Below the pieces are notes generated by a model. The model did no database searches. It saw nothing but the letters and a program-made list of their open reading frames with translations, and was not told the DNA's origin. A stretch of 30,502 bases of DNA from positions 1-30,502 of the IMG/VR virus record IMGVR_UViG_3300027467_000500; one strand, written 5' to 3'. The position numbers and the translations under genes were made by a program. This DNA is from a virus. Shown here piece after piece: positions 6,817 through 13,852 of this stretch (position 1 is its first letter; each line of letters starts with the position of its first letter).

Positions 6817-7470
6817 ATGACTCGCTACACCACCGAACAGCTGGCGTCCTTCCCCTGGATCGTCAGCACTGACACGTTGCGCACCGATCACTTGGCGGAT
6901 GCCTACCTTGGCGCTTTTGACCGCTTGGAGCAAGACATACCGGAACCGTTCCGCTCAGATCTGCAGCAATGCGCCGCTTACGCTTCGGACCTTACCGGCC
7001 CGGAACCGTGCGACGCCTGGGATGAGGCTACTGCCTGGGCTTTCGACCGCCTGAAAGATCTGGCGCCGACTGGTTTCTACTTTGGCGCGTCCGAAGGCGA
7101 TGGCTCTTGTTTCGGATTCTGGTTGCAGGAAGAATGGGCAGAGTGCCTGGAGCATTGCGGCTTTGCTGCAGACTCTGACCCTGCGGCTTTGGTGCCGATC
7201 ATCTCTGAGCTGTGCAGTTCTGGCGTTGATCCCGATACCTACCAAGACTGCTACCAAGGCGAGGCAGAAGGCTACACCTCAGAACAGGCCGGGGCAGATT
7301 ACGCTCAGCAGTTGGCCGATGAGTTAGGACTGCCCCCCAAGCTTGACGGCGCCAGCTGGCCAATGAGTTGTATTGACTGGCAGGCTGCTTGGCGCGAACT
7401 AGAGCTTGGCGATGCCTACTGGTTACAGCGTATTAACGGGAGCCAATGGGCAGTATTCCGGCCTTGCTAA
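6817..7470 (+). CDS. ArdA-like antirestriction protein
   Basis: A 217-residue acidic protein (39 Asp/Glu against 10 Lys/Arg, net about -29). The C-terminal 70 residues have the ArdA-type order: YQGEAEGYTSEQAGADYAQQ, LADELGLP, then CIDWQAAWRELELGDAYW and WAVFRP, matching the family pattern of an Asp-aromatic-x-Ala core, a short G-D-Y motif and a terminal V-F-R. ArdA proteins mimic B-form DNA and block type I restriction enzymes. The N-terminal half (GFYFGASEGDGSCFGFWLQ) is less typical, and the classical YNNG-type N-terminal motif is absent, so it may be a divergent relative. A -10-like TGTAAT lies about 40 bases upstream, and a strong terminator follows the stop. Confidence 0.55.
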   Translation: MTRYTTEQLASFPWIVSTDTLRTDHLADAYLGAFDRLEQDIPEPFRSDLQQCAAYASDLTGPEPCDAWDEATAWAFDRLKDLAPTGFYFGASEGDGSCFGFWLQEEWAECLEHCGFAADSDPAALVPIISELCSSGVDPDTYQDCYQGEAEGYTSEQAGADYAQQLADELGLPPKLDGASWPMSCIDWQAAWRELELGDAYWLQRINGSQWAVFRPC

Positions 7471-7492
7471 CTGGCGTTCTTACCGATCAACG

Positions 7493-7518
7493 GCCCGGCC
7501 AGTAGGTCGGGCTTTTTT
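7493..7518 (+). terminator. Rho-independent terminator after the ArdA-like gene
   Basis: Stem GCCCGGCC/GGTCGGGC (one G.T pair), loop AGTA, followed by six T. It begins 22 bases after the stop of the acidic gene pair and separates them from the packaging genes. Confidence 0.85.
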
Positions 7519-7586
7519 CGCGGCGCTCGCTACGCTCGCTTGCGAAACGTGAGACCAAAGAGGTTACCATAAGAGCACAGCAGTTT

Positions 7587-8051
7587 GTGACATTAACCGT
7601 GGAAGAATCCGCTTCCCACGAAGTAGAAAAGCCCACCACCGTCGCAAACGATGAGGCAAAGCGCTGGCGCGGTGGGCGCGGCCCTGCAGACAAGGTGGAA
7701 GAGCGCGTGAACTGGTGTTATGCGGAAATCTTGCGCGGTGGAACACGTCGCCAGGTGACCGCTCGCCTTACTGAACGCTTCGGAACGTCCCTGAGAACGG
7801 CAGACTCTGACTATTCGCGTGCTTTGGAGCTTTTAAAGGTTGAGCAAAGTGCTACAAGGTCGGATCTGCTGAACCAAATACAAGCGCTCCGCCTTGCGAC
7901 GGTGAGAAAAGCCCTAGCGAAGGGTCAACTGCAGACCGTAGCAATGCTGCTCAAGGACATGGGCGCGGTGATTGGAGAGGCTGCACCAGAGCAACAGGCC
8001 GCCGCTGCACCCACGCTGAACATCACGGTGGAAGACAAGCGCCAGGGCTAG
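7587..8051 (+). CDS. terS: Terminase small subunit
   Basis: A 154-residue protein placed one small gene before the large terminase, as expected for the DNA-recognition subunit of the packaging motor. Residues 35-85 form a helical DNA-binding region (DKVEERVNWCYAEILRGGTR, then RQVTARLTERFGTSLRTADS). Residues 90-130 form a long helix pair suited to oligomerisation (RSDLLNQIQALRLATVRKAL). The C-terminal tail is Ala/Pro-rich and ends NITVEDKRQG, plausible for large-subunit contact. The start is GTG at 7587 without a good ribosome site; another GTG at 7602 is possible. The assignment relies on position and helix pattern rather than a diagnostic motif. Confidence 0.7.
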   Translation: MTLTVEESASHEVEKPTTVANDEAKRWRGGRGPADKVEERVNWCYAEILRGGTRRQVTARLTERFGTSLRTADSDYSRALELLKVEQSATRSDLLNQIQALRLATVRKALAKGQLQTVAMLLKDMGAVIGEAAPEQQAAAAPTLNITVEDKRQG

Positions 8052-8105
8052 CCATCTGGCCGATAGTGTGCAACAATGGGAGGCAAGCTAACCCCGCTCC
8101 CCACC

Positions 8106-8249
8106 ATGGATCGCCTCCTTACCCTCGCCGCACTGCTCACCGCTTGCGGTGTGCTCGCGATGGGCGCCGACAATGCGAACCAGCTGGCACGCTGCGAGTC
8201 TGCCGGACGCTCCGCTGCCGAGTGCCGCCTGGTGGTGCTCGGTCGCTGA
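8106..8249 (+). CDS. Tiny secreted or lipoprotein-like protein
   Basis: A 47-residue open frame between the terminase genes. Residues 4-19 are hydrophobic and contain LTAC (C14), which fits a lipobox. The rest is short, with two more Cys (RCESAGRSAAECRLVVLGR; C30 and C40). Few basic residues precede the hydrophobic run, so secretion is uncertain; a single membrane helix is the alternative. The purine block GGGAGG is about 24 bases before the ATG, too far for an ideal ribosome site. Small Cys-containing proteins of this shape are common in cyanobacterial mobile DNA, but I know no function. A role in superinfection exclusion is possible and untested. Confidence 0.55.
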   Translation: MDRLLTLAALLTACGVLAMGADNANQLARCESAGRSAAECRLVVLGR

Positions 8250-8274
8250 TCCGCGCGGTTAATACCGCCAGCCG

Positions 8275-8305
8275 CCCCGGGACTGAGAATCATTCTCACC
8301 CGGGG
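8275..8305. promoter_or_regulatory. Hairpin enclosing the second Fur-box-like palindrome
   Basis: CCCCGGG (8275-8281) and CCCGGGG (8299-8305) flank TGAGAATCATTCTCA (8284-8298), giving a nested inverted repeat of 14 pairs with a two-base bulge. The inner 15 bases are identical to 4998-5012. No T tract follows, so it is not an ordinary terminator. The location, 25 bases after the tiny lipoprotein gene and 135 bases before terL, suits an operator or a packaging-related site. Confidence 0.5.
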
Positions 8306-8440
8306 TAGGGTTCGGGATCGGCAAAGGGCAGGTGCGGCCCAGGGAACCTACTGACATATCCTCAATTTCTTCTTCTGTACTACACCGGGGGCAGGGTAGC
8401 GATTCCTGTAATACCCTAGAAAGTACCCATACCACCAAAA
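8306..8440. promoter_or_regulatory. Leader region of the large terminase gene
   Basis: No convincing gene is seen. It holds CTGTAATA at 8406 (-10-like, 35 bases before the terL ATG) and the half-sites AGGGTA/TACCCT 13 bases apart around 8394-8418, with another TACCC shortly after. No Shine-Dalgarno precedes terL. A promoter here is plausible but unproven. Confidence 0.3.
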
Positions 8441-9691
8441 ATGCCCGATTCTGCTGGAGCACTCACCCTTCGCTACGCCCAAGGCGAGGTGTTTTCCAGC
8501 CGAAAACGCTTCAGAGTATTGGTAGCTGGCCGAAGATTTGGCAAAAGTTATCTGTCATGTATCGAGTTATTGCGTGGGGCGATCGAAAGGCCGGGCGAAA
8601 CCTTTTTCTATGCCGCCCCTACATACCGAATGGCGAAAGACATTGCCTGGAAGGTAATGAAACGCCTCGTCCCAAAAGCCTGGATCAAATCCAAGAACGA
8701 AACGGACCTCAAGATCGAGTTAGTGAACGGCTCGACGATCGAACTAAAGGGCACTGAAAACGCCATGGCCCTGCGAGGCCGCAGTTTGGCTGGCGTCGTA
8801 CTCGACGAAGCCGCATTTATGGACGCCGAGGTCTGGTTCGAGGTGATCCGCCCCGCCCTCGCGGATAAACAAGGCTGGGCATTGTTCATCTCAACGCCCG
8901 ACGGCACCGCCAGCTGGTTCTACGAACTCTGGCAATACGCCGACAGCGGCGACAAGGACTGGAGCCGCTGGCAATTCACCACGATCGACGGCGATAACGT
9001 CCCCCCGGAAGAAATCGAAGCCGCCCGTGCCCAACTCGACCCCCGCACCTTCCGCCAAGAGTTCGAGGCTAGCTTCGAGAATCTCAGCGGTCTCGTTGCC
9101 GTCTCATTCGGCGACGACAACATCGACAAACAAGTCCAAGACCTTCCGATTTTGCCCTTGCTGCTAGGCCTCGACTTCAACGTGGAGTTTATGGCGGGCG
9201 TGTTTGCGGTCAAAAAAGGCGAAGACCTGTGGGTATTTGACGAACTGATCCTTACAGGTGGAGCGACAACCTGGGATTTCTGCGAGGCTGTCCAGCAAAA
9301 GTTCGGAATTGAGCGCCGCATCATCGCGTGCCCCGATCCGACCGGCGGCGCTCGTAAAACAGCCGGCGTCGGCCAAACAGACCACTCAATTCTCCGCAAA
9401 TCAGGCTTTACGGTGTCTAGCCCTCGCGCACCATGGAAAATTCGAGACAAAATCAACGCCGTAAATATGGGTTTGCTTGACGCCACAGGTCGCCGCCGCA
9501 TCCATATCCATCCCCGCTGCAAAGAACTAATCAAGTCCCTACGAACCCTTACATACGCACCAAACACGGGTCTACCTAACAAAAACTTGGGAGTTGACCA
9601 TGCTTTCGATGCGCTGGGCTATCTCTGCCTACAGAGCTTCAACCTCGCCAAACCAGAAAGCCTCGGCAAAACGTCCTATCGTGTGTGGTAG
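8441..9691 (+). CDS. terL: Terminase large subunit (packaging ATPase and nuclease)
   Basis: A 416-residue packaging motor protein that translocates DNA into the prohead and cuts the concatemer. ATPase: Walker A VAGRRFGKS (28-36), Walker B GVVLDEA (118-124, D122/E123) and coupling motif STP (151-153). RNase H-like nuclease: first acidic residue in LGLDFN (D245), a likely second in CPDPTGG (D299), and the last in GVDHAFDALGY (D386 or D390). At 416 residues it is at the short end for the family, but all motors and nuclease landmarks are present. The ATG at 8441 lacks a clear ribosome site. It follows terS and precedes the portal region, the usual head-gene order. Confidence 0.93.
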   Translation: MPDSAGALTLRYAQGEVFSSRKRFRVLVAGRRFGKSYLSCIELLRGAIERPGETFFYAAPTYRMAKDIAWKVMKRLVPKAWIKSKNETDLKIELVNGSTIELKGTENAMALRGRSLAGVVLDEAAFMDAEVWFEVIRPALADKQGWALFISTPDGTASWFYELWQYADSGDKDWSRWQFTTIDGDNVPPEEIEAARAQLDPRTFRQEFEASFENLSGLVAVSFGDDNIDKQVQDLPILPLLLGLDFNVEFMAGVFAVKKGEDLWVFDELILTGGATTWDFCEAVQQKFGIERRIIACPDPTGGARKTAGVGQTDHSILRKSGFTVSSPRAPWKIRDKINAVNMGLLDATGRRRIHIHPRCKELIKSLRTLTYAPNTGLPNKNLGVDHAFDALGYLCLQSFNLAKPESLGKTSYRVW

Positions 9692-9709
9692 CACCCTCCC
9701 TGGCACACA

Positions 9710-9877
9710 ATGGCGGCAAAAAAGCCCACCAAAGGCCAAAAGAAGGTCGAGAAAGTGATGTCAGAGTATAAATCTGGCGCACTCAAGTCCAGCTCGGGCA
9801 AAAAAGTAACTAGCCGCAAGCAAGCCATCGCCATTGCGATGAGCGAGGCTGGCATGAGCAAGAAAAAGAGGAAGTAA
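9710..9877 (+). CDS. Small basic DUF6496-like protein
   Basis: A 55-residue Lys-rich protein: KVEKVMSEYKSGALKSSSGK (12-31), VTSRKQAIAIAMSEAGMS (33-50), and a basic end KKKRK. This pattern (VM-x-E-[YF]-K-x-G-x-L, then V-T-x-R-K-Q-A-I-A-I) matches a widespread small phage/bacterial family of unknown function that I recall as DUF6496. The charge suggests nucleic-acid contact. It lies 18 bases after terL and two bases before the next gene, so it is part of the head operon. Confidence 0.75.
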   Translation: MAAKKPTKGQKKVEKVMSEYKSGALKSSSGKKVTSRKQAIAIAMSEAGMSKKKRK

Positions 9878-9879
9878 CC

Positions 9880-10230
9880 ATGGCCGCCGTAGCAACTACA
9901 AAAATTAACCGTTACACCAATACAGTCGAGTACTACGGCGCTGCAATGACCGCTGTAGACGACTGGTTTGAAGTAGGTGCTCACTCTAGTGAGTACACGT
10001 TTGCGGTACTTGTTACCGGCGGCGCAAACTTTAAGCTTGCCTTGGAATGTGGCTGCGCTGAAAGCGCCGCGTGGTTTACCATCGAAACCAGCAAAACAAT
10101 TAGCTCAAACGGCGCCTACACCTACCCATACACAGGACGAGCATCTTCTCGCATCCGCGTACGCATTGAAGAAATTAGCTCTGGTACTCCTAGCGTTACA
10201 CCTCTTATTGCAGTCGCATATCACGGCTAA
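9880..10230 (+). CDS. Hypothetical head-region protein, beta-rich
   Basis: A 116-residue protein preceded by a good ribosome site (GAGGAAG). It is mostly alternating beta-like sequence (EYTFAVLVTGGANFKLALEC, SRIRVRIEEISSGTP, TPLIAVAYHG), low in charge, with no membrane segment. A decoration or minor virion protein would fit both the sequence and its place between terminase and portal, but I do not recognise the family. Its stop overlaps the next start (TAATG). Confidence 0.65.
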   Translation: MAAVATTKINRYTNTVEYYGAAMTAVDDWFEVGAHSSEYTFAVLVTGGANFKLALECGCAESAAWFTIETSKTISSNGAYTYPYTGRASSRIRVRIEEISSGTPSVTPLIAVAYHG

Positions 10231-10427
10231 TGGCAATCCAAACCGTCAACGGAGGCTGTGTTCACATCGAAATTGATGCTGAAGATGGTCTCACCCACGC
10301 CACTTTTGTATTCAAATCTCCTCAAAACCCCGAAATCCTCGGCGGCTTCGTATCAATGCTTGCCCAAGGCATCGAAGTGCTGGTTCCTATTTCAGATCCC
10401 GACGACGAGGAAGACGACGATGATTGA
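10230..10427 (+). CDS. Small hypothetical protein with acidic tail
   Basis: A 65-residue protein coupled to the preceding gene by a one-base TAATG overlap. The first 55 residues form a possible small alpha/beta fold (VHIEIDAEDGLTHATFVFKS; FVSMLAQGIEVLVPI). The last residues are almost all acidic (DPDDEEDDDD). No family is recognised. Acidic tails of this kind can prevent premature contact with DNA or partner proteins, which is speculation here. Confidence 0.6.
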   Translation: MAIQTVNGGCVHIEIDAEDGLTHATFVFKSPQNPEILGGFVSMLAQGIEVLVPISDPDDEEDDDD

Positions 10428-10459
10428 TGCCAAAATAAGTACACAGTAGGAGCCTAGCC

Positions 10460-11902
10460 GTGGTCTACAGCGCCAACGTCCCGCCAACTGGAGCTGTAGT
10501 CAGCGAATCCCCGTTCGTCCGCAGCCTCGAAGTCATCGGCATGATGCCGGACTGGGGCGTAATGGCAGCTGTCACGCGCGGCACGAACTACATCCGCGAC
10601 ATGAGCGAGACTTACCTCCCTCAAGAACCGCGTGAAGACGACGACGCGTACCAAACCCGCGTAGATCGCAGCGTCCTCAGCCCGTACACCAGCCGCCTGA
10701 TCGAAACCGCTGCTGGCGCCATCCTGCGCAAGCCTATCCACATCGAAGGCGACCCCTACTGGCTGGAGCTTGCACAAAACATCGACGGTATCGGCTCCAA
10801 CATCAACGAATACGCCCGCCGTGCGCTTGTAAGCAGCCTTACCTATGGCCACAGCGCGATCTTGGTGGACTATCCCGCAGCAATGGGAGCGCGAAATCTT
10901 GCTGAAGAACGCGCCCAGGGCCGCCGCCCCTACTTCGTGCACGTCGACGCCCCCCAGATCTGGGGGTGGCGCAAGGAATCCGGCACCAACCGGCTACTAC
11001 AAGTCCGCATCCACGACTACGACGTTCGCCCGCTGAACGAATTCGGCGAGGAACAGGTCGAAGAAATGCGCGTCATCTACCCCGGCCGCTACGACCTCTA
11101 CACACTGGGCCAAGAACTGGTCGAGTTCACCGCCACGGGCGGCTACAGCCTCGACGAAATCCCCCTAGTCCCGATCTACAGCAACCGCCGTGGCCTGCTG
11201 GTATCCCAGCCCCCGCTGCTGGACATTGCAAATCTGAATATCACCCACTACCAACGCCAAGCCGACCTGATCCACGCCCTTCACATCGCCGCCATGCCCA
11301 CCCTCGTCCTAGAGGGCTGGGACGACACCACCGGCTCCGCAACGATGGGCGTCAACTACGCCATCGCCATGCAACCGGGCAACAAGGCGTACTACGTGCA
11401 GGCCGACGCCACCAGCTTCGACGCGCAGATGCAGGAACTCCAGTCCCTGGAGAGCCAAATGTCCACACTGGGCGTTACCAAACTCTTCGGCCAGAAGTTT
11501 GTCGCTGAGTCCGCCGAGGCCAAGCGCATCGACCAAGCCCAATCCAACAGTGTGCTCTCGATTATCAGCCAAGAACTGGAAAGCGCCCTCAACCAAGCCT
11601 TTGCGTTTGCCGCCCAATACGTGGGCATGGAACCCCCCGAGATCACAATTGACCGCGACTTCGACTACTACCGCCTAATCGGCCAAGACGTGTCTGTGCT
11701 GACGCAACTGAACCTGATGGGCAAGATTAGCGACGCGATGCTGCTGGAGATCCTGCGTCGCGGCGAAGTCCTGCCTGACAACATCAACATCGAAGACGAA
11801 GTTGAGGCCGCCGGCAAAACCGCAACTGCCCTCACAGAAGAACCAGAAACAGAGGAAGAACCCGACTCCAGCGACAGCAGGAATGAATCTGCTATGTCTT
11901 AA
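10460..11902 (+). CDS. Portal protein (DUF4055-type)
   Basis: A 480-residue portal, the dodecameric ring through which DNA enters and leaves the capsid. The N-terminal part has YLPQEPREDDDAYQTRVDRS (52-71) followed by LSPYTSRLIETAAGAILRKP, the typical opening of DUF4055 portals. The middle has NINEYARRALVSSLTYGHSA and the DAPQIWGWR segment. The LQSLESQMSTLGVTKL and AESAEAKRI region matches the clip/stem helices of the family. The C-terminus is acidic. The GTG start at 10460 has AGGAG about seven bases upstream, which supports it. It lies between terminase and scaffold, as expected. Confidence 0.88.
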   Translation: MVYSANVPPTGAVVSESPFVRSLEVIGMMPDWGVMAAVTRGTNYIRDMSETYLPQEPREDDDAYQTRVDRSVLSPYTSRLIETAAGAILRKPIHIEGDPYWLELAQNIDGIGSNINEYARRALVSSLTYGHSAILVDYPAAMGARNLAEERAQGRRPYFVHVDAPQIWGWRKESGTNRLLQVRIHDYDVRPLNEFGEEQVEEMRVIYPGRYDLYTLGQELVEFTATGGYSLDEIPLVPIYSNRRGLLVSQPPLLDIANLNITHYQRQADLIHALHIAAMPTLVLEGWDDTTGSATMGVNYAIAMQPGNKAYYVQADATSFDAQMQELQSLESQMSTLGVTKLFGQKFVAESAEAKRIDQAQSNSVLSIISQELESALNQAFAFAAQYVGMEPPEITIDRDFDYYRLIGQDVSVLTQLNLMGKISDAMLLEILRRGEVLPDNINIEDEVEAAGKTATALTEEPETEEEPDSSDSRNESAMS

Positions 11903-11937
11903 CTGCTAATCTATAAGTGTCCAAGTAACACATAACT

Positions 11938-12645
11938 GTGCCCGAAGAACAGCAAGCACCAGTGACTCTTGTGGAGCCTGTTGCCCCTCAGCCTGTGGCT
12001 GAAAGCTCCGATCTGGCCGCCCAACTCGAAGCGCTTCGTGCGAAAAACCAAGAGTTGATCGCCGAGCGCCGCAAGGACCGCGAAAACCGCGAAACCCTTC
12101 AAAAACAAATCGAGGATCTGCGCATCGCGCAAGAATCCGCAAAAACCGCAAAGTTGGCGGAATCCGGCGAGTTCAAAACTCTCTGGGAGCAAGCCCAAGA
12201 AACAGTCGCCGAGCTCAAGCAAAAGCTCGCAGCAAAAGAATCCGAAGTGGAACAAATCCGCCAAGGATTCACACAAGAACAAGTGAAGTCCGCTGCGATA
12301 GCACAACTCTCCCAAGCTGGTGCACTGGCACCTGATCAGCTGTATCGTTTACTTCAGGAGAACCTACGCGCTAAAGAAGGACAGCCTGTGGCTGTTGTCG
12401 GCGGCGTCGAAGTTCCAGTTGGTGAATACATCGCCAACTTAAAGAACCCCGGCAGCGGTTACGAGCATCATTTTGCAGCTACGAACCGTGCCGGCATGGG
12501 TGTTACGGGTAGTGCCCGCAATACCTCCCTCCCCGGCCAAGCCAACCCCTGGTCTAAGGACAGCTGGAACGTCACTCAGCAAATGATGATGTTGAACAGC
12601 GACCCCGACAAAGCCCGGTTGTTGAAAGCTGAGGCCGGCCTCTAG
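11938..12645 (+). CDS. Capsid scaffold-like protein
   Basis: A 235-residue protein directly before the major capsid gene. Residues 24-120 are a charged coiled coil (LAAQLEALRAKNQELIAERR, then LQKQIEDLRIAQESAKTAKL and AELKQKLAAKESEVEQIRQG). A Gln/Ala-rich part and a flexible Asn/Gly-rich C-terminus follow, ending in a helix with MMMLNSDPDKARLLKAEAGL, which could bind capsid protein. Composition and place are typical of scaffold proteins that guide prohead assembly and are then removed. Start GTG at 11938; no good ribosome site. A -10-like TCTATAAG is about 25 bases upstream. Confidence 0.72.
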   Translation: MPEEQQAPVTLVEPVAPQPVAESSDLAAQLEALRAKNQELIAERRKDRENRETLQKQIEDLRIAQESAKTAKLAESGEFKTLWEQAQETVAELKQKLAAKESEVEQIRQGFTQEQVKSAAIAQLSQAGALAPDQLYRLLQENLRAKEGQPVAVVGGVEVPVGEYIANLKNPGSGYEHHFAATNRAGMGVTGSARNTSLPGQANPWSKDSWNVTQQMMMLNSDPDKARLLKAEAGL

Positions 12646-12657
12646 CCCCTGTGGGGC
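12645..12657 (+). promoter_or_regulatory. Small hairpin at the scaffold stop codon
   Basis: GCCCC/GGGGC with loop TGT overlaps the last base of the scaffold stop codon. No T tract follows, so it is not a standard terminator. It could be an RNA-processing or attenuation site raising capsid over scaffold expression, but five pairs is short. Confidence 0.3.
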
Positions 12658-12692
12658 AACCTCCCCAACCTTGACTCCACTGGAGCTACCAA

Positions 12693-13799
12693 ATGTCTGC
12701 TTCTAACAGCAACTTCGGGGGAACTTTTCTCTCGAACCTTGTAACTCGTCCCGAGTTTCTTCAGTACACCGCTGAGGGCATCTTCGAGCAGTCGAAGTGG
12801 ATCCAGAGCGGCATCGTGCAGCGCAACGCTGCCCTCGACGCCCGCGCTGGCGGCACCCGCGTGCGCGTGCCTTTCTTCGACCCCATCGCCCCTAGCGAAA
12901 CCCAAATCCTCTCCACCTCCAGCTGGAACGGTGGCTTGGGTTATCTGACCGCCCAGAACGTCACTGCCGACGAGCAGATCATGACGATTCTGCACCGTGG
13001 CTTTGCCTACGCCGCAGACGACCTCAGCAAGCTCGGCTCTGGCGCCGATCCTTTGGCCCACGTCCGCAACCAGCTGACCGCCGCCATCAACAAACTGAAG
13101 ACCGCCACCCTGTCTGCTCAACTGCTGGGTCTGTTCGGTGGTATCTCTGGCGCTGGCGTGCTTGGTCCCAACCAGACCGACAAATCGTTCGCTGGTGTCC
13201 CCGGTTCAATGACCGAGGCCAACTTCCTGAACGTTGCCAACGTGGTGGCCGCCAAGGCCAAGCTGGGCGAGCGAGGCGACAACTTCGACTCCATCGCCAT
13301 GCACTCCAACGTTGCGTATTACCTCCAGCAGGTGGGGATGCTGACCTTCAGCACCTCTGCACTGTCTGCAGGTGGCGCCGTTGTGTGGGGCGGCGGCGGT
13401 GTGGGCGTGACCCAAACCGAAGTGGCGACCTTCGCCGGTCTCCGCGTGGTGATCGACGACCAGCTGACCGCCCTGACCGGCGGCACCTCGACTCACGCCA
13501 AGAAGTACCCCGTGTACCTCTTCCAGAGCGGCGTCGTTTCCGAGGGCATCCAACAGGATCTGCGTCTGGCTGCAGACCGCAACATCCTGTCGATGCAGGA
13601 CATCCTGGCCGTGGATTACCACTACGGTTACCACGTGACCGGCACCAAGTGGAACGTGGCTGGCGACAACCCGACCAACGCTGCCACCACCGGCAACCTG
13701 GCCGACACCGCCTCCTGGAGCCTGGTGTACAGCAGCACCAAGCAAGTGCCCATCGCTCGCTTGCTCTGCAATACGCCCTTCGACACAACGGCGTACTGA
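12693..13799 (+). CDS. Major capsid protein (HK97-fold expected)
   Basis: A 368-residue protein, GC-rich and following the scaffold gene, with TGGAG seven bases before the ATG and a strong terminator after the stop, as expected for the most abundant virion protein. Segments typical of this capsid group are TRPEFLQYTAEGIFEQSKWI (18-37), GGTRVRVPFFDPIAP, AYAADDLSKLGSGADPL, the helix LTAAINKLKTATLSAQLLGL, HSNVAYYLQQVGM, GLRVVIDDQL and YPVYLFQSGVVSEGI. The HK97 fold itself is inferred from family knowledge. It ends at the gene boundary where a homing endonuclease has inserted, a common neighbourhood for such elements. Confidence 0.85.
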   Translation: MSASNSNFGGTFLSNLVTRPEFLQYTAEGIFEQSKWIQSGIVQRNAALDARAGGTRVRVPFFDPIAPSETQILSTSSWNGGLGYLTAQNVTADEQIMTILHRGFAYAADDLSKLGSGADPLAHVRNQLTAAINKLKTATLSAQLLGLFGGISGAGVLGPNQTDKSFAGVPGSMTEANFLNVANVVAAKAKLGERGDNFDSIAMHSNVAYYLQQVGMLTFSTSALSAGGAVVWGGGGVGVTQTEVATFAGLRVVIDDQLTALTGGTSTHAKKYPVYLFQSGVVSEGIQQDLRLAADRNILSMQDILAVDYHYGYHVTGTKWNVAGDNPTNAATTGNLADTASWSLVYSSTKQVPIARLLCNTPFDTTAY

Positions 13800-13826
13800 C
13801 AAACAGCTTTACTTGCTGTACGATAC

Positions 13827-13851
13827 GGGCTCCTTACGGGAGCCCTTTTTT
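13827..13851 (+). terminator. Rho-independent terminator after the capsid gene
   Basis: Stem GGGCTCC/GGAGCCC with loop TTACG and six T. The next gene's ATG begins one base after the T tract. The 3' arm contains the GGGAG that would be the only ribosome site for that gene. Confidence 0.9.
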
Positions 13852-13852
13852 C

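Noticed and set aside
13206-13802. A 198-codon minus-strand frame over the capsid gene
   Set aside because: Gly/Val/His-rich mirror frame of a GC-rich gene with strong codon bias; the capsid frame has the ribosome site and terminator.
13385-13852. N-terminal extension of the second HNH protein through the capsid gene
   Set aside because: The extension is Arg/Pro-rich out-of-frame capsid sequence; endonuclease similarity begins at the ATG at 13853.
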